A stretch of 24,471 nt of DNA, from the NCBI RefSeq assembly GCF_000611645.1, contig NW_014013285.1, forward strand, positions 7,096-31,566, given 5' to 3'. Below are positions 10,323-21,700 of this stretch, piece after piece. The notes beneath the pieces are model-generated. The model had not been told where the DNA came from and ran no database searches. It saw only the letters and a list, made by a program, of their open reading frames with translations. The position numbers and the translations under genes were made by a program. Source of the stretch: Monoraphidium neglectum. Taxonomy: Eukaryota; Chlorophyta; Chlorophyceae; Sphaeropleales; Selenastraceae. The first letter of the stretch is position 1. The number at the start of each line of letters is the position of its first letter.

Positions 10323-10733
10323 GGCGCTTTGAGGGTCTGGGCGGCACAAGCGCCGGCGGCCGCGGCCACCAAGCCGCTACCCGCAGAGGCAGTCGCTGCT
10401 GCGGGGGAAGGGGCCGATGCGAGTGCGACGGCTGTGGCCGCGTGTGCTGCATGTGGGCGGCCGGCCTGGCCGGGCCCTGCAAGGTGGCAGGGTGCTCAGG
10501 TGCTCCGGCTGGGCGGGCGTCAGACGAAGATGTTTACACAGCAACCGGCGGCAACGGGGGCCACAAGGAAGAGAGCTCGCACGACTGGCGACGCGCAACG
10601 GCTGCCCCTGCGGGGGTTGCGCGGGCGAGGAGACTGGTGGACCAACCGGCGACGAAGTTTGGTGATGACTGATCAGGCTTCATTTGCTGGATACTCTTGG
10701 GATTTGGACAGAATCATGTTTGTCCTGCCGTGA
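10323..10733 (+). CDS. Possible exon, Ala/Arg-rich, unrecognised
   Basis: A plus-strand frame (ending TGA at 10731-10733) is open for about 135 codons of algal-like composition. It has an Ala-rich start, then RLGGRQTKMFTQQPAATG and a basic KRARTT stretch. Third-position GC is only moderately raised. I find neither a convincing start nor flanking splice sites, and other frames are open too. This is a weak call. Confidence 0.22.
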   Translation, partial: GALRVWAAQAPAAAATKPLPAEAVAAAGEGADASATAVAACAACGRPAWPGPARWQGAQVLRLGGRQTKMFTQQPAATGATRKRARTTGDAQRLPLRGLRGRGDWWTNRRRSLVMTDQASFAGYSWDLDRIMFVLP

Positions 10734-11308
10734 GCATTGGCTGCGATCACATCTTGTGATTGCACCCACACCATGAGTCATTGCTGCCAAGGCGGGGGGT
10801 CATTTTTGATTACGGTAGCTGGATTGCACTGCTCCCATTGGTAAAAACAGCTAACAGGGCTGCCGGTGACAAAGCAAGAGTGCTGCTTTGGAAGCGCCAC
10901 CAACCCAGCCGTGAAATTCGGATGTAGGCAACTGCGCATCAACACCGCCTGGCACGCCCCGTCAGGCTGGTCCTACAGTAAGGCCCTTCCAGACCACATC
11001 CTCCCCAATCCTTTCCAGGGCTGCGTGGAAACGCACTTGGGGGCAAAATGAACAACCGCGCCTGGCTGTTGACTAAATGTATTTGCATTGCCCTGCTGAC
11101 CAGCCGGCAAACACGCTGTCGCGCCCAGCCAGCGCCCCTGGGCATCGGGCGCCCGGACTGGTCACGGCTGTCACGGCGCTTTGACCACCGACCACCAGCC
11201 GCCTGGTACCACATACATGCTCGCAGGCCCATAGATGCGCAACCTCCCCCTGCTCTGCTTTTGCCTGTCGACCTGAATGCATCTGCACATGAAAGGGGTT
11301 CGAAATGA

Positions 11309-11313
11309 TTACA
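11309..11313 (-). terminator. TGTAA poly(A) signal of copy A
   Basis: TTACA on the plus strand reads TGTAA on the minus strand, about 360 bases after the copy A stop. The same signal, with matching flanks (TTACAACTG), occurs at the equivalent place in copy B. Confidence 0.65.
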
Positions 11314-11670
11314 ACTGCACTCGTGCACCACAAGTAGGGTCGACTGAATGAGGGGTGCAGGGGTGACGAAGGTCACCGGATTCCAGCCACCGGCAGGATT
11401 TGGACCGGCAGGATTTGAAAATGGTGAGGTTGCCGCCGTGATAACTCACACCAGCTAGCCTGCAGGTGGTCGCCCCAGCACACTGAAACGATCCCCACAC
11501 CGCCTCCGAATGATCGGCCTGACCAGCCACAAACCTCACTGCTGCCGCTCCTCGCGCCCAGCTCCTGTGCTGCGCGCGTGCTGCGGCGTGTCGCTGGACA
11601 AGTGGCCGCTGCAGACGCTACAGTTGGCACTTCTCTGCCACTTCCTGCCTCCTGACCAGCTGATGCGGAC

Positions 11671-12114
11671 TCACGTGAAGATGCCCAGGTGGACCAGCAG
11701 CCTGCGGCGCCGCTGCGACACAGTGCCCTGTGAGTACAGGCCGTAGTGGGCCAACAGGGTGTCCAAAGTGTCCTCTGCGGCCTCCCGCACGTCAGAAAGC
11801 AGGAGGGGGGCCTGCTGCGGCGCTTGCCCGCTGCTGTTGCGGAGCCACATGACCTCCTGGTCAATGTTGATGTGGAAGTTCCAGAGCCGCGAGAACGAGT
11901 TGTGGTCCGCTGCCTCGACCTGCTGCTGCAGCTGCCCCAGCTGCTGCTGCACCTGCCCCAGCTGCTGCTGCAGCTGCTGCTGCGCCTGCTGCACTTGCAC
12001 CAGCGCCTCAGGCTGCCAATTTGGCAGCTTCTGGGCCTCGCCGGCTAGCGCTTCCATAGACTGCGATAAATTCTGAAACTGCCTCACCAAGTTGGCGAAA
12101 TGCGGATCCTCCAT
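11671..12114 (-). CDS. Copy A: Gln-rich coiled-coil protein with SAP-like C-terminus
   Basis: On the minus strand an ATG at 12114 opens 147 codons ending in TGA. The N-terminal helix (MEDPHFANLVRQFQNLSQSM) leads through KLPNW to a Gln-rich coiled coil (about residues 40-68, LQQQLGQVQQQLGQLQQQV). A conserved block DHNSFSRLWN follows, then LRNSSGQAPQQAP. The last 35 residues (DTLLAHYGLYSQGTVSQRRR then RLLVHLGI) have the helix, G-turn and basic-helix pattern of SAP-like DNA-binding motifs. I also recall similar 'AR..N...LRN..G..P' proteins in fungi, unverified. The ATG directly follows an acceptor-like TCCTCAG, so upstream exons are possible. The reading frame is conserved against copy B with in-frame indels, evidence that it is truly coding. 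Role unknown; nucleic-acid binding is inference. Confidence 0.65.
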   Translation of the reverse strand: MEDPHFANLVRQFQNLSQSMEALAGEAQKLPNWQPEALVQVQQAQQQLQQQLGQVQQQLGQLQQQVEAADHNSFSRLWNFHINIDQEVMWLRNSSGQAPQQAPLLLSDVREAAEDTLDTLLAHYGLYSQGTVSQRRRRLLVHLGIFT

Positions 12115-12894
12115 CCTGCCTGAGGACACACGAGTGAGGAGATACAGGGATTGTGTGCCGACGTGCGGAGTGCCGGAGTGCCCTCAGCAATCAATGCACG
12201 GCGTCCAAGCAAAACACACGGTCGTCCACATAACCATCAGCAACCAGCAGGGTCGCGTGCATGTCAAACGCAAGGTTGGTGAGGGATGTACATGGGGCAA
12301 ACAACAGCCCCAGTCCTGGGGAATGATATGTCCGCAGGGCAGATGATGCACAACGGATGCTCAGGGGCCCAAGAGGATTGGAGTGTTCCCCAACCTCAAC
12401 CACGTGTCACACGCATGCAGGCGGACTGAATACCTCTCGACCCCATGATCGCGTGCATGCAGGCACTGTCATTCTGTGGGCTCCCATGTCTAAAAACTTC
12501 AAGTCAGCTGACGCAAAGCACGGCCCACCTGTGCCGATCACTTGGCTGGGACGCGCCGCGTTAAGAAGCCTGTCACGGGCGGCCACGAGCCGCGCGCGGG
12601 ATGGCGGCAGCGTGATGAGGGAGGGCGCGCTGACCTCGGCAGGGTTCAAAGGGAGAGCGTGACTTGCGCACCAGCCACCAGCCTACAAGCTGGTGACTGA
12701 CTCGAGTATTGCCATTCGCGCCCCTACGGTAGCGCGCCGCACTCCTCCGCCTGCGCCTGCGCCTGCGCCTGCGCCTGCAGCTGCAACTGCGCCTGCACTG
12801 GGCCGCGACACGCAAAGCGCGTTGGTGGCGGCGAGCCGGCCTCACACCCGGGCCGGGTTATCCCTAAGCAAACCGTAATGATGAATTCACGCAC

Positions 12895-12953
12895 CTGAGG
12901 TCGCACTGGGTCGTGATCGTGGGGACCACCTTGCAACCTTGGTTTGCGCGGAT
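12895..12953 (-). CDS. Small conserved exon upstream of copy A
   Basis: On the minus strand a 59-base segment lies between an acceptor (CTGTAG) and a donor (CTCAG|GTGCGT). It reads PRKPRLQGGPHDHDPVRPQ after a split codon. The equivalent in unit B is 50 bases (15527-15576), also flanked by an acceptor and a donor, and reads SRNPRLQHDHAPARPQ. The length difference is exactly 9 bases, which keeps frame. It may be a 5' exon of copy A or part of a separate minus-strand transcript. The exon that follows it begins at 12792 (GCGCAG repeats, Ala-Gln). Confidence 0.4.
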
Positions 12954-13950
12954 CTACAGTAGAGACGCGACAAACGGTATGTGCGTACCATCCCCGGATT
13001 GACGATGCAATATACGGATGTTTCAGCGATTTAAGGTGCTGCCTTTCCGAAATCGGGCGCTGCAGACTGCTGCGCTGCCGCAAAGGGGCTGCCTACAGTA
13101 CAATCCAGATAGACAAGCTGTTATGCCTAGTGCACGATGTTACTCTAGCTCCGAGGCTGCCTGTCGAGGACGGCGCGGAGCACGCGTGCGAGGACGTTGC
13201 TAAGGCGAGCGCTGGCCCGACAGTCGGAAGGCGCCCTCGCGGCAGTGTGCCTGTGTGTACACATCTGCGCAGCTAGTGTCCTCGGGTCGTGTAGCACCGA
13301 AAAAAAAGCCTTTTGGGTCCGATGGCGGCTCCGCTGCATTTGATGCCGGTGTGGAGGTGCCATACAACACACATGCGACGCATGTATTTTGGTGTGTGTT
13401 GGGCCTGCCGCGGAGGATTCGATAGCTCTCACAACGTCTGGCGGCGAAACTGGAAGCCCGTGGATTGCCGTGAATTGGGAGGGACAGTCAGGTCCCCTAC
13501 GCTCCGTTGTGCACGCCTCTGCGCAGGCAATGACTAACATCGCCTCACCTGCTGACCCAGCGCTGGCGCATCGGAATCACACGATCGTCCCGAGGGAGGG
13601 GCGCTGCCTCTTGCAGGCAGTCTGTCAACCAGGCTGCTGGCTCCATTGCAATGACCTGTGCGGCCTGGCACACCCTGTCATGCTGGCCCAAGGGCGATAC
13701 AATGCCATCCTTTTCACATCCTTTCCAATTCTGGAGAACGCACACACAGGGGGGGAGAAGAATCATCTTGTTTCGCGGTTGACTTGATGTGTTTGCAACA
13801 CCCTGCTGTTGCTGGCAACTAATGTGCTGGATCAATTAGTCCCACCCTTCTTGTCGCGTATGGTAGCAGGTCCATAGTTGCACACCGCACCCTCCCCCTG
13901 TGCTCCTCCTGCCAAAATCGGCGGATCTACATCAACTGCTGCTGAAAATG

Positions 13951-13955
13951 TTACA
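13951..13955 (-). terminator. TGTAA poly(A) signal of copy B
   Basis: TTACA on the plus strand, at the position equivalent to the copy A signal, about 350 bases after the distal TGA of copy B. Confidence 0.65.
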
Positions 13956-14306
13956 ACTGTTCTTGTGCAGCACAAGCAGGGTCAATTGAAGGGTTGGAGT
14001 GAAGTCAACCAACCGATTCATTCTGGACGCGGGCAGGGTTTGAAAAATCCATAGACGCAAGGCTTGCCGCCGTTATGATTCATACCCACTAGCCTGAAAC
14101 AGAAGTGGTGGTCACCCCAGCACCCTGAGACTATCCCTACACCGCTTGCAAATGACCGGCCCGACGGGCCCGTCCAGCCAAAAACCTCATCACCGCTCCG
14201 TGCGCCCAGAGCGTGCACGGCGCGCGTGCTGCGACGTGCTGCTGGACGAGTGGCCGCCGCAGTCGCAGCCGTTGACACTTCCCTGCCACTGCCGCCCTCG
14301 TCCGAC

Positions 14307-14786
14307 TCAGTCGTCGTCAAAGATGCCCAGATGGGCCAGCAGCCGTCCGATCCGCTCCGGTTCAGTGCCCTGTGTGGGCAGGCCGTAGTGGGCCAGAATG
14401 ATGTCCACGGTGGCCTCGGGGGTTTTGTACACGTCACAGAGCTCCAGGGGGGCTTGCTGCGGCGCTTGCCCGTCGCTGTTGCGAAGCTACGTGACATAGT
14501 CGTCACCACGAAGTAAGCGGGTGTTCATGAGCCGCGCGAGCGAGTTGTGGTCCACTGCCTCTATGTGCCGCTGCAGCTGCTGCGTCTGTTGCTGCTGCAT
14601 CTGCTGCATCTGCTGCATTTGCTGCTGCTGCAGCTGTTGCTGCGCCACCTGCACTTGCGCCAGCGCCTCGCTCTGCGCCGCAGGCTCCCAGTTTGGCAGA
14701 TTGTGCGCCTCAGCGGCCAGCCCTTCCGCTGCCTGCGCCATGTTCTGGATATGCTGCGCTAAGTTGGCAAAGTTGGGGCCATCCAT
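14307..14786 (-). CDS. Copy B: Gln-rich coiled-coil/SAP-like protein with in-frame TAG
   Basis: The minus-strand ATG at 14786 opens MDGPNFANLAQHIQNMAQAA, LPNWEP, a Gln/Met-rich coil and DHNSLARLMN, all matching copy A. After 99 codons a TAG (14489-14487) interrupts the frame where copy A has TGG (Trp). The same frame then continues for 59 codons that still match copy A (LRNSDGQAPQQAP, then ILAHYGLPTQGTEPERIGRL and LAHLGIFDDD) and ends in TGA at 14309-14307. A homologous TGA context follows in both copies. So the copy is a truncated or recent pseudogene, is translated through TAG, or is spliced around it. The TCAG acceptor just before the copy A ATG is also altered here (TCACG). Conservation beyond the TAG argues against long decay. 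Confidence 0.55.
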
Positions 14787-15526
14787 CCTTCGTGAGAGCA
14801 CATGAGCAAATGCCAGAGGGTGTGTCTGTCGTCGTCGTGTGGGGTGTCTGCGGCAAGCAAACGCATGTGTGTTTGGTACACACGGACATCTGCACAGCCA
14901 GTGATTAGGCGTTCGGATGTCGGACCCAGGGCGGGTGGCGCACATGGAACCAATAACGCCCCCCCCCTGGGAACTGATACACATGTGGCCAAGGCAATTA
15001 TGCACATCGGGTGCTCAGGTGGCCATGAGGATGTGTCCCCCAACCTATACCATGCTTGATATCATACCTTCGAAAGGCGGACTGACCCCCCCCCCTTTTC
15101 ACGTGCCTGCACCGTCACTCTGTGGGCTCCCATGTCTGAAACTGCACCTTGGCAGACAAAATGTTGCCCACCTGTGCCGGTTACTTGGCTGGGACGCGCT
15201 GCGTCAACAAGGCTGCCCCTCAATGTAGCAATCCTGATCCAAGGCCACAAGCTGCGAGCGGGATATGGCGGCAGCGTGAGGGATGGCATGCTGGGTTCAG
15301 GGGGAACGCGTGACTTGCGCACCAGCCACCAGGGTGCAAGCTGTTGGCTGACTTGATGAGAAAATTGCCGTGCGCGCCGCTAGCGCGTCGCGCCTGCACC
15401 TGCACCTGCACCACCACCTGAGCCTGCAGTGCACTGGCCCAAAACACGCAAATCGCAAGGGCGGCTGCGAGCCAGCCTCACAATAACGACGCCCTGATGC
15501 CATTGCTGTGATAACAATCAACCCAC

Positions 15527-15576
15527 CTGAGGTCGCGCTGGGGCGTGATCGTGTTGCAGTCTTGGATTACGCGAAC
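15527..15576 (-). CDS. Small conserved exon upstream of copy B
   Basis: This is the counterpart of the 59-base exon at 12895-12953, lying between GTGTCTAG and CTCAG|GTGGGT on the minus strand. It reads SRNPRLQHDHAPARPQ after a split codon and joins in phase to an exon starting at 15423 (Ala-Gln-Val rich). Confidence 0.4.
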
Positions 15577-16232
15577 CTAGACACGAGACATACCATACCG
15601 TAACAACATCACGGCACCACATACCAGAATTTACGAATATTTGAGCCATGTTGAGTGCTGCAGTACGAAATCGGCACTGCGGACCGCAGCCCTGCCGCAA
15701 GGGCGCAACTGCCTACACAATGGAGACATACAAGCTGTTATTGATTTGAATTTGTTGCATGATACATGCGTGGCATTGACGCTGCCTGTTGAGGACAACA
15801 CGGAGCGCCCAAGGCGCGCCCACTGGCCCAAGAGTTCACAACGCGCCTTTGTGGCAGTGCGCACGTGTGTATACAGGTGTGCAGCTAGTGGTTCTGGGGC
15901 CATACAGAGCCCTCAAAATACGCTGCGGACTCAAATGGTGGCTTCGCTGCATTCGATACCATTGGACGTGCCACACAGCACAGCGCGGCGCATTGCTTAG
16001 CCGTGATGCGACGCTGCGGGGGAGTTGCACGCTCTTCAACTGCCCAGCGACAAAATCGCAAGCCCATGGAGTGCCACGATGTGGGTGGGACACACTCATC
16101 GCCTGTGTGCAATGACGTACGCCTCCGCCCAGGCGACAACCACGTCTCATCGCGCAATCATCACTACTCATGCCAGCCTCAGGCAGTCAGAATTTTAAAG
16201 CCGCCCCGTCAGGAGCCGCCCCGTGCCTTACA

Positions 16233-16295
16233 ATGCCAAGCAGCAGCCGGGGCCCGGCCTCCGGGCGCACCAAGGGCCCGCAGGCCGCAGGCCAG
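16233..16295 (+). CDS. Candidate first exon, MPSSSRGPASGRTKG...
   Basis: An ATG opens 21 codons with almost entirely G/C third positions (basic, Ser/Gly-rich) and ends at CAG|GTGGAG. It could be the first exon of P2 or of another plus-strand gene. The following exon was not identified with confidence. Confidence 0.3.
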
Positions 16296-17129
16296 GTGGA
16301 GAGAAGCTGGGTGAGGGGGTGGGCAAGGACGAAGCTGGTGGGTGGAGCAGCAGGGACTGGGCACAGGTAGGAGCAGCTGCCCGAAGGGCCAAAGTTTCTG
16401 ACCGCGTGGCGGCGGAATCACACAGGTTTTGCTTGAAGGAGATTTGTTAAGAGGTGGTGCCAAGGGCGATGTACCACAATATTGCTGGACATGTGCATCG
16501 TTGTAACCCCCGTGCAGTTTACTGCGGCACCACCACCGCTTGACGTCGTTTCCAGCTATGTGCCTGCCCTGCCACCCCACCACCCCCCACTGGCCGTCTC
16601 GAGCGGTGAGCCCATGCAGCAGCATCCAGTTCAGCAGCGCAGCGCTGCAGACTGGCGGGCTGGGGCTGGGTGGCGGTGCGGGCGCCTGCAAGGGGGGAGG
16701 CTGCCAAGGCGCTCTGATGGCCGCTGTTTGCGCGCAGCGGCGTGGTGGTGCACGGCCGGTGCTCATGCTGCTGCTGCGGCTTTTGCTTCCCTCAACTGGA
16801 TCAGGAAATGGCGGCGCATGCTTGCCTGCACTGTGCACAACATGATCAGCAGCTGGCTCTTTTTGTGACAAGGCCCGCGGTGCCTCAGGGATGATGCAAG
16901 CCACCCACAATGCCCGCGCAGCGCAGCGCTTTGCAGGTTGATGGCTGTCACTCCAAGGTCCCGTCGGTCATTCCCGCCTGCATTGGGCAGGCGCACGTGG
17001 CGGCGAGCAGTCCCCTCTCCCAGCGCCCAGCGCGGCGGGTACCTGCCACCACTTGGTGGGCGGCACCCTCCGAGCCGCTCCCTGACGTTGCCATTGGCAG
17101 CCGGGCGCACGCACTGAGCGAGGAGATAG
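16296..17129. other. Unresolved stretch; weak exon candidates only
   Basis: A plus-strand TGTAA occurs at 16502-16506. After GCGCAG at 16738 there is an open segment that, depending on frame, reads either Cys-rich or hydrophobic (RPVLMLLLRLLLPSTG). Neither has consistent flanking splice sites, so no gene is called. Confidence 0.25.
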
Positions 17130-17340
17130 GACGATGAGTATGCAAGGGAGGATTTCCTGGCCGAGCGGCAGCTGCAACAGCAAAAAGCAGCAACAACAGC
17201 CGCGGCGGCATCAGCAGCGGCGGCGGACCGCGGGCAGGCCTCACAGCTGGCATGGGCAGCGGGGCGCGCTACTGTAGCAGCCTTTGTGCCCATGGCTCTC
17301 ACACTTGGCAGCGGCGATTGGTCAGCGCAGGGGCCGCCTC
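17130..17340 (+). CDS. Candidate exon, DDEYAREDFLAERQLQQQ...
   Basis: After an acceptor-like GAGATAG a frame opens with an acidic-charged start (DDEYAREDFLAERQLQQQK). It passes through an Ala-rich stretch into LAWAAGRATVAAFVPMALTL, which is mildly hydrophobic. It stays open to 17549, but codon quality drops after about 17340. It may be an upstream exon of P2. Family unknown. Confidence 0.3.
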
Positions 17341-17549
17341 GAGTAGCTGCGCGGCGCCGGGCGGCGGCGGCAAGGACGAGGCGCAGCCGGCATGGGCGTC
17401 CTGTTTCAGCCCACCCTTCAGTCTGTTTTGTTGGTTGGTCACCAGCCAGGCCTAGCCATGACCCGCCCTTTTTCTGCCTGCCTGATTACACTTTGAATCC
17501 ACAAGGTAAACTGGGTTCGCCGCATCACCCTCGCACGCGCACATCCTGA

Positions 17550-18711
17550 AACTCCCCACCCTGTTTCTTTGCCGCTGAGAATGCAGTTGTGGCGGCAACA
17601 GTTGTGCCGGCAATGCAGGAGCTGTCCTGCCTGCAGGGTGTGACGCGCTGCGGCTGGGGCAGCCTCTCATCATCACGCCTTCCTGTTTTGCCCTCATCCG
17701 CATCGGTGGCGGCCTTGTGCGCAGCAGTAGTCACCCCAGCTGGCAGCATTTGCGAAAGCGTGCGTGTGCGGCAAGCAGACATGAGCGCTGTCGATGGGGC
17801 ATGCATACGAGGGACCACTGGTAAAACCCATCAGAAAATGCAGACATACAGTGCATCACATCTCGGAAAATGATACTGCAGCTTGTACATGTGATGATTC
17901 ACTCCATGCAGCCGCCACCTCGACACATGCGCCACGCAGCTTCTGCACCAAATAGCTTGATGCCACTTGCCCCAGGATCCAATGCACGTATGTTCTAAGT
18001 TCACAAGATCTCTTGTACCGTACGCATGTTCATTCAGAGTACTTATCGAGTCAACTCGCTTTCGGGGAGTTGCACCCACCACGCTGCGATCGCGAAAAGC
18101 CGAACCTGGCATCGATGGCAATGGATGTGGCTCTGGATGTCATGCAAGTGGCTCTTGCAGGCAGCCAGGTATGAGGCAGCACGATGGGGGTCGGAGTCGA
18201 GCTGTTTTAGGGTGCAAGTGGCTTGAGCGCTGTGTGAGGGCTGTCGCGCGTGCTTTAGATTGGAACGGCACTCAAACATTCACTATTGGTCCCCTGCAGG
18301 CCGTCCTAGGGATGTTGTGGGGCCGGAAAGTGGCAGCTAGAGCTCTTCGCGGCTGCTACTATGTGGCAGGAGCGGGATTGGGTGTATCAGAGGCTCTCTG
18401 TAACACTGCAAGGCAGCAGTGCAGCGCACAGGCGCTGACAGCAGCGGCCAGGTGCGATAGACCCAACACGCAGTGGCCGCTGCTTGCGCCGCGTTCAGGT
18501 GTTGGAGCCGCGCGCCACCCCCAGAGGCCCTTGTTTGCTGCTTGCACGCAGTCCAAGGCTGCTGCCTGCCTGAACGACTGCTCTATCACCCCCATGCGCT
18601 CCTCAACATCGCAGGTGCACGGCGAGAGCTGTCTCGACGCCACATGGTGGAATAAGCAGCTGCCCGGGCGGCGCCAGCGCGTGTCAAGGCGCCACACTGG
18701 CACCTCCGCAG
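17550..18711. other. No firmly supported exon
   Basis: Several plus-strand segments have acceptor-like starts (for example after CCCCTGCAG at 18299, reading AVLGMLWGRKVAARALRG), but their phases do not chain to the P2 exons. A plus-strand TGTAA lies at 18399-18403. Upstream P2 exons may be hidden here. Confidence 0.25.
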
Positions 18712-21700
18712 GCACTCCTTTTGGATGCAGCGGCCTGTCCAATGCAGAACCATGATGTGCAGGAGGAGCAGCAGCGGGATGACACTGGTGCGGGCGAGGC
18801 GGCTGGCTGGTCTTCTGAGGCCTTCAATGGTGGGTCCGATCAAATCACGTGTCACCTCAAACGTGGTTTTCTGTCTGCCCATGCCCTGCATTGGCTCACG
18901 TATGTGAAGAGACCAGATAGCGCTTGACTGTGCTGGGATTATGGGCGCTCCCTCGGATGCCAGCTGATCGCACGCCCCCACGCTTGCACGCTGGCGACGC
19001 ACTTTGTGTCGCGCATGCTGCCCAGCACGCGGCCCGGCCCTGCTGATTATACCCTGCCTGACTGACTTCCCATAACCCGTACGCAGGCGGCCTGGGTAGC
19101 ACCAAGGGCACACCTATGCAGCTGGGCAAGACCTACAGCTATGGCTCTGTCAGCAGCCCCCGGTACGTGCATGCGACCCTCAACATCTGCAGCCCCGCGG
19201 CGCGCGCGCGCGCGCCTCATCAGCGATCGCTGTGTTGCACTCGCCAACCCTGGGCCCACCGATTACATCGCGCCGGCTCATGCGCTTACATTTCCTGAGG
19301 TTGTTTATTTGAGAGGCTGCCGGCCATCCCGCCACCTGTCCCCTCCTCTTGTCCCTCACAGGTGCCAAGCCTTTTACGGCTGCCTCGATGGCCAGGCTTG
19401 CTGCAGCTTCGGCCACCCACAAACCTCGACACCTCTTCTTGTCGAGGCGCGCGCAGCGTTTCAGGCGCCGCCTCTGAGAGCTCACTGCTTTGGCATATCG
19501 CTGCTGTCCAGTGGGCACCCCCCCCCCCAATTCTTCAGCCTGACCCCTTGCCGTGCACCTCCTGACCAGCCTCGCCGCGACCAGCGCCTCTGGGTGGCAT
19601 TGCCGCGTGACATTGGCCCCTGCCTCCTCACAACCTGCCATTGCAACACCCTGTCTTGCCGCACACACCTCAAGCACAGCGGCTGACCGTGCTTGGGCCG
19701 CTGGGCGGGGGCGGCTACCATGAGCTGTGGGGCTGCTGCACCCCCAGCCTGGCATCCCATTCAAGCCAAATCACACCCACTGACGAGGTGGGCGGCTAGC
19801 TCAGCGCGTGTGCATGCCTAGAGGGTGACGGCCTTGCTGATGGTGCGCCCCGATACAGGATGGGCTTTGGTGGTGCCAGCGGGCTTGTTGTCGTGCTCAG
19901 TGAAGGCTGCTTGCGTGTGGCTCGCGTGGCACGGCCCAGCCCTTGCTGTCTTACAGCGACACTCTCAGGGGCCGACCGCTGTTGGCCGCGCCGCGACGCG
20001 GCCGCAACCGCCCCACCCACCTCCGCTCCCCAGGCTGTCATCGTGTCAATGGGCCTAGAGTGGGCCCTCGAGCAGGAGACCGCCAAGGGGCTGGAGCAGG
20101 GGCTAAACAATGAGTCAGACACCACCTGCCTGGTAAGAGGGCCGTCGCCGCCTAGCGGCTCGTCCCACGCCAGCCATGCTGAAACGCGTTCAGTGAGCGC
20201 CGCGCCCCCGCAGTTGCAAAAATGTTGAGGTTTTCAGCGCTCCGCCAAGCTGCTGCAGCACGCCTGCCTGGCAACTCCTTGAAAGTGCTCACCCTCGCCT
20301 TGACCTCTCTAGAACGCTGTAACAATTGCAAATACTAATCCTGATGCTCATCATCACCCTGATCCTCACAAAATCCTTCCCGCTCCTCTTTGAATGTACA
20401 ACCAACAGGTGTTCAACGGGGTGCAGATGGACGCCGTCCACTCCAACCCCCTTTACAATGATGATGGCTCCCCGAGCCGCCCCAGCTCGCCCACCAAGGG
20501 CATGCCGCCGGACGATGAAGAGCAAGTGAGTGGGCCGTCCCAGGGTGCTTGCATGCGCTGCTTGCGCCCGTGCAGTCCGAAAGATGGGATGAGAGGGGAC
20601 AGGCACGCGAGCAGAAGCCGCATTTGGACCCGTTTGATGGCCCCTGACTTCTGGCTCGGGAACACACAACTCCCTGGGGTGGCAGCGCTGCGGCGAGTGC
20701 GCCTGGGGCGCGGCGTGACAAACCTTTGTGATGAACGTGGAGCGCTGAGCGCTCAGCGATCAGGCCGGCTTGTGAAGCGCACTCAAAACGGTCCCCCCCC
20801 CGTGCACTGCGACTGGCTGCGGTGAGCGCAGGATTCGTCGGAGGACACCAAGAACAACAGCGCCCTCAGCATTAGCTCCGCCGCTCACACGGGCGTCGAG
20901 CTTGGCGGGGACGTCTCAACACGCGCGGCCCGCCGCCGGGTAGGCCGGGGCCTGCTGACTCAATTTCAGGGGTTGCTGGTTGCAGGGGGGTTGTTGTGCA
21001 GCGTGCGTGATTGCCATCTGGGTTCTCACGCCTGCCCTGCACCAACCCCTTGGGCACACCCTCAGGACACCGCGGCGGGCGCTCGGCTCACGGCGCCGCA
21101 GGCCGAGCCCCGGCTGCCAGAGATCACCGCCGCCGCGCCCAGCCCCGTCATACAGCAAGAGGAAGGTGAGGAGCCGCTATCTGGTGGCGCGCTTGGCGCC
21201 AACTCTTTCAATGCACTTCTGCACCTCCGTTCAACCCACTGCATACCTCTGCAGATCGTGCTTGATTATTGCAAGCGACACTGCGTATGCGTCCGCACCT
21301 GCTTGGCCCGCTCCCCCACATGCAGGCAGCGCGCACGGCGGCATGGAGGGCCGGCTGCCCCCTCGCGTCGAGGCCAGGTTCGCCGCAGAGGGCGCCAGGT
21401 GCGCGTGGCGTGGCTTGTCGCGATCGCCGGCCCCAACCAAGCCCCATGCCGCAGGGGCAGCGGCATGGGGAGTAGCTGGTGGAGCACGTCGCACGGGAAG
21501 CTGCTGCGCACGACGGAAGTGCACTTGCCCACGCCGCCGCATTTTCGCCGACGCTAGCTGGTCCATTCCGCCCCATCTGATGGGTGGGAGTCCCACCCTT
21601 ATCATATTCTCAGATGCCCCCTCGCGCCCACATCGCAAATTCTGCTGCCAACCGATATTGCCAGGTACCGGCTGCAAGTCATCCCCCAGGACAAACAAGA

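Larger units (their letters stand above)
10945..13590. repeat. Tandem segmental duplication, unit A
   Basis: Unit A aligns along its whole length with unit B (13591-16170), at an offset of about 2.6-2.7 kb, with many substitutions and indels. Anchor matches include GCCTGGCAC (about 10950 and 13665), GCCGTAGTGGGCCA in the coding part, TGTGCCG.T.ACTTGGCTGGGACGCG (about 12532 and 15173) and GTGGCTGGTGCGCAAGTCACG on the minus strand. Exact edges are approximate. Confidence 0.85.
13591..16170. repeat. Tandem segmental duplication, unit B
   Basis: This is the second, diverged copy of unit A, in the same orientation and directly adjacent. Similarity continues to about 16170, where GCGCAATCATCAC matches GCGCATCGGAATCAC at the end of unit A. 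Flanking non-coding parts carry out-of-frame indels, while the coiled-coil exon carries in-frame ones. Confidence 0.85.

Noticed and set aside
16209..16910. 233-codon minus-strand frame rich in Pro and Ser
   Set aside because: No start context, domain or poly(A) signal is seen, and the composition is as expected for a shadow frame.
20318..20322. Plus-strand TGTAA as the end of P2
   Set aside because: It lies in an intron between two exons that both match the P1/P2 pattern. Alternative polyadenylation is possible but unsupported.
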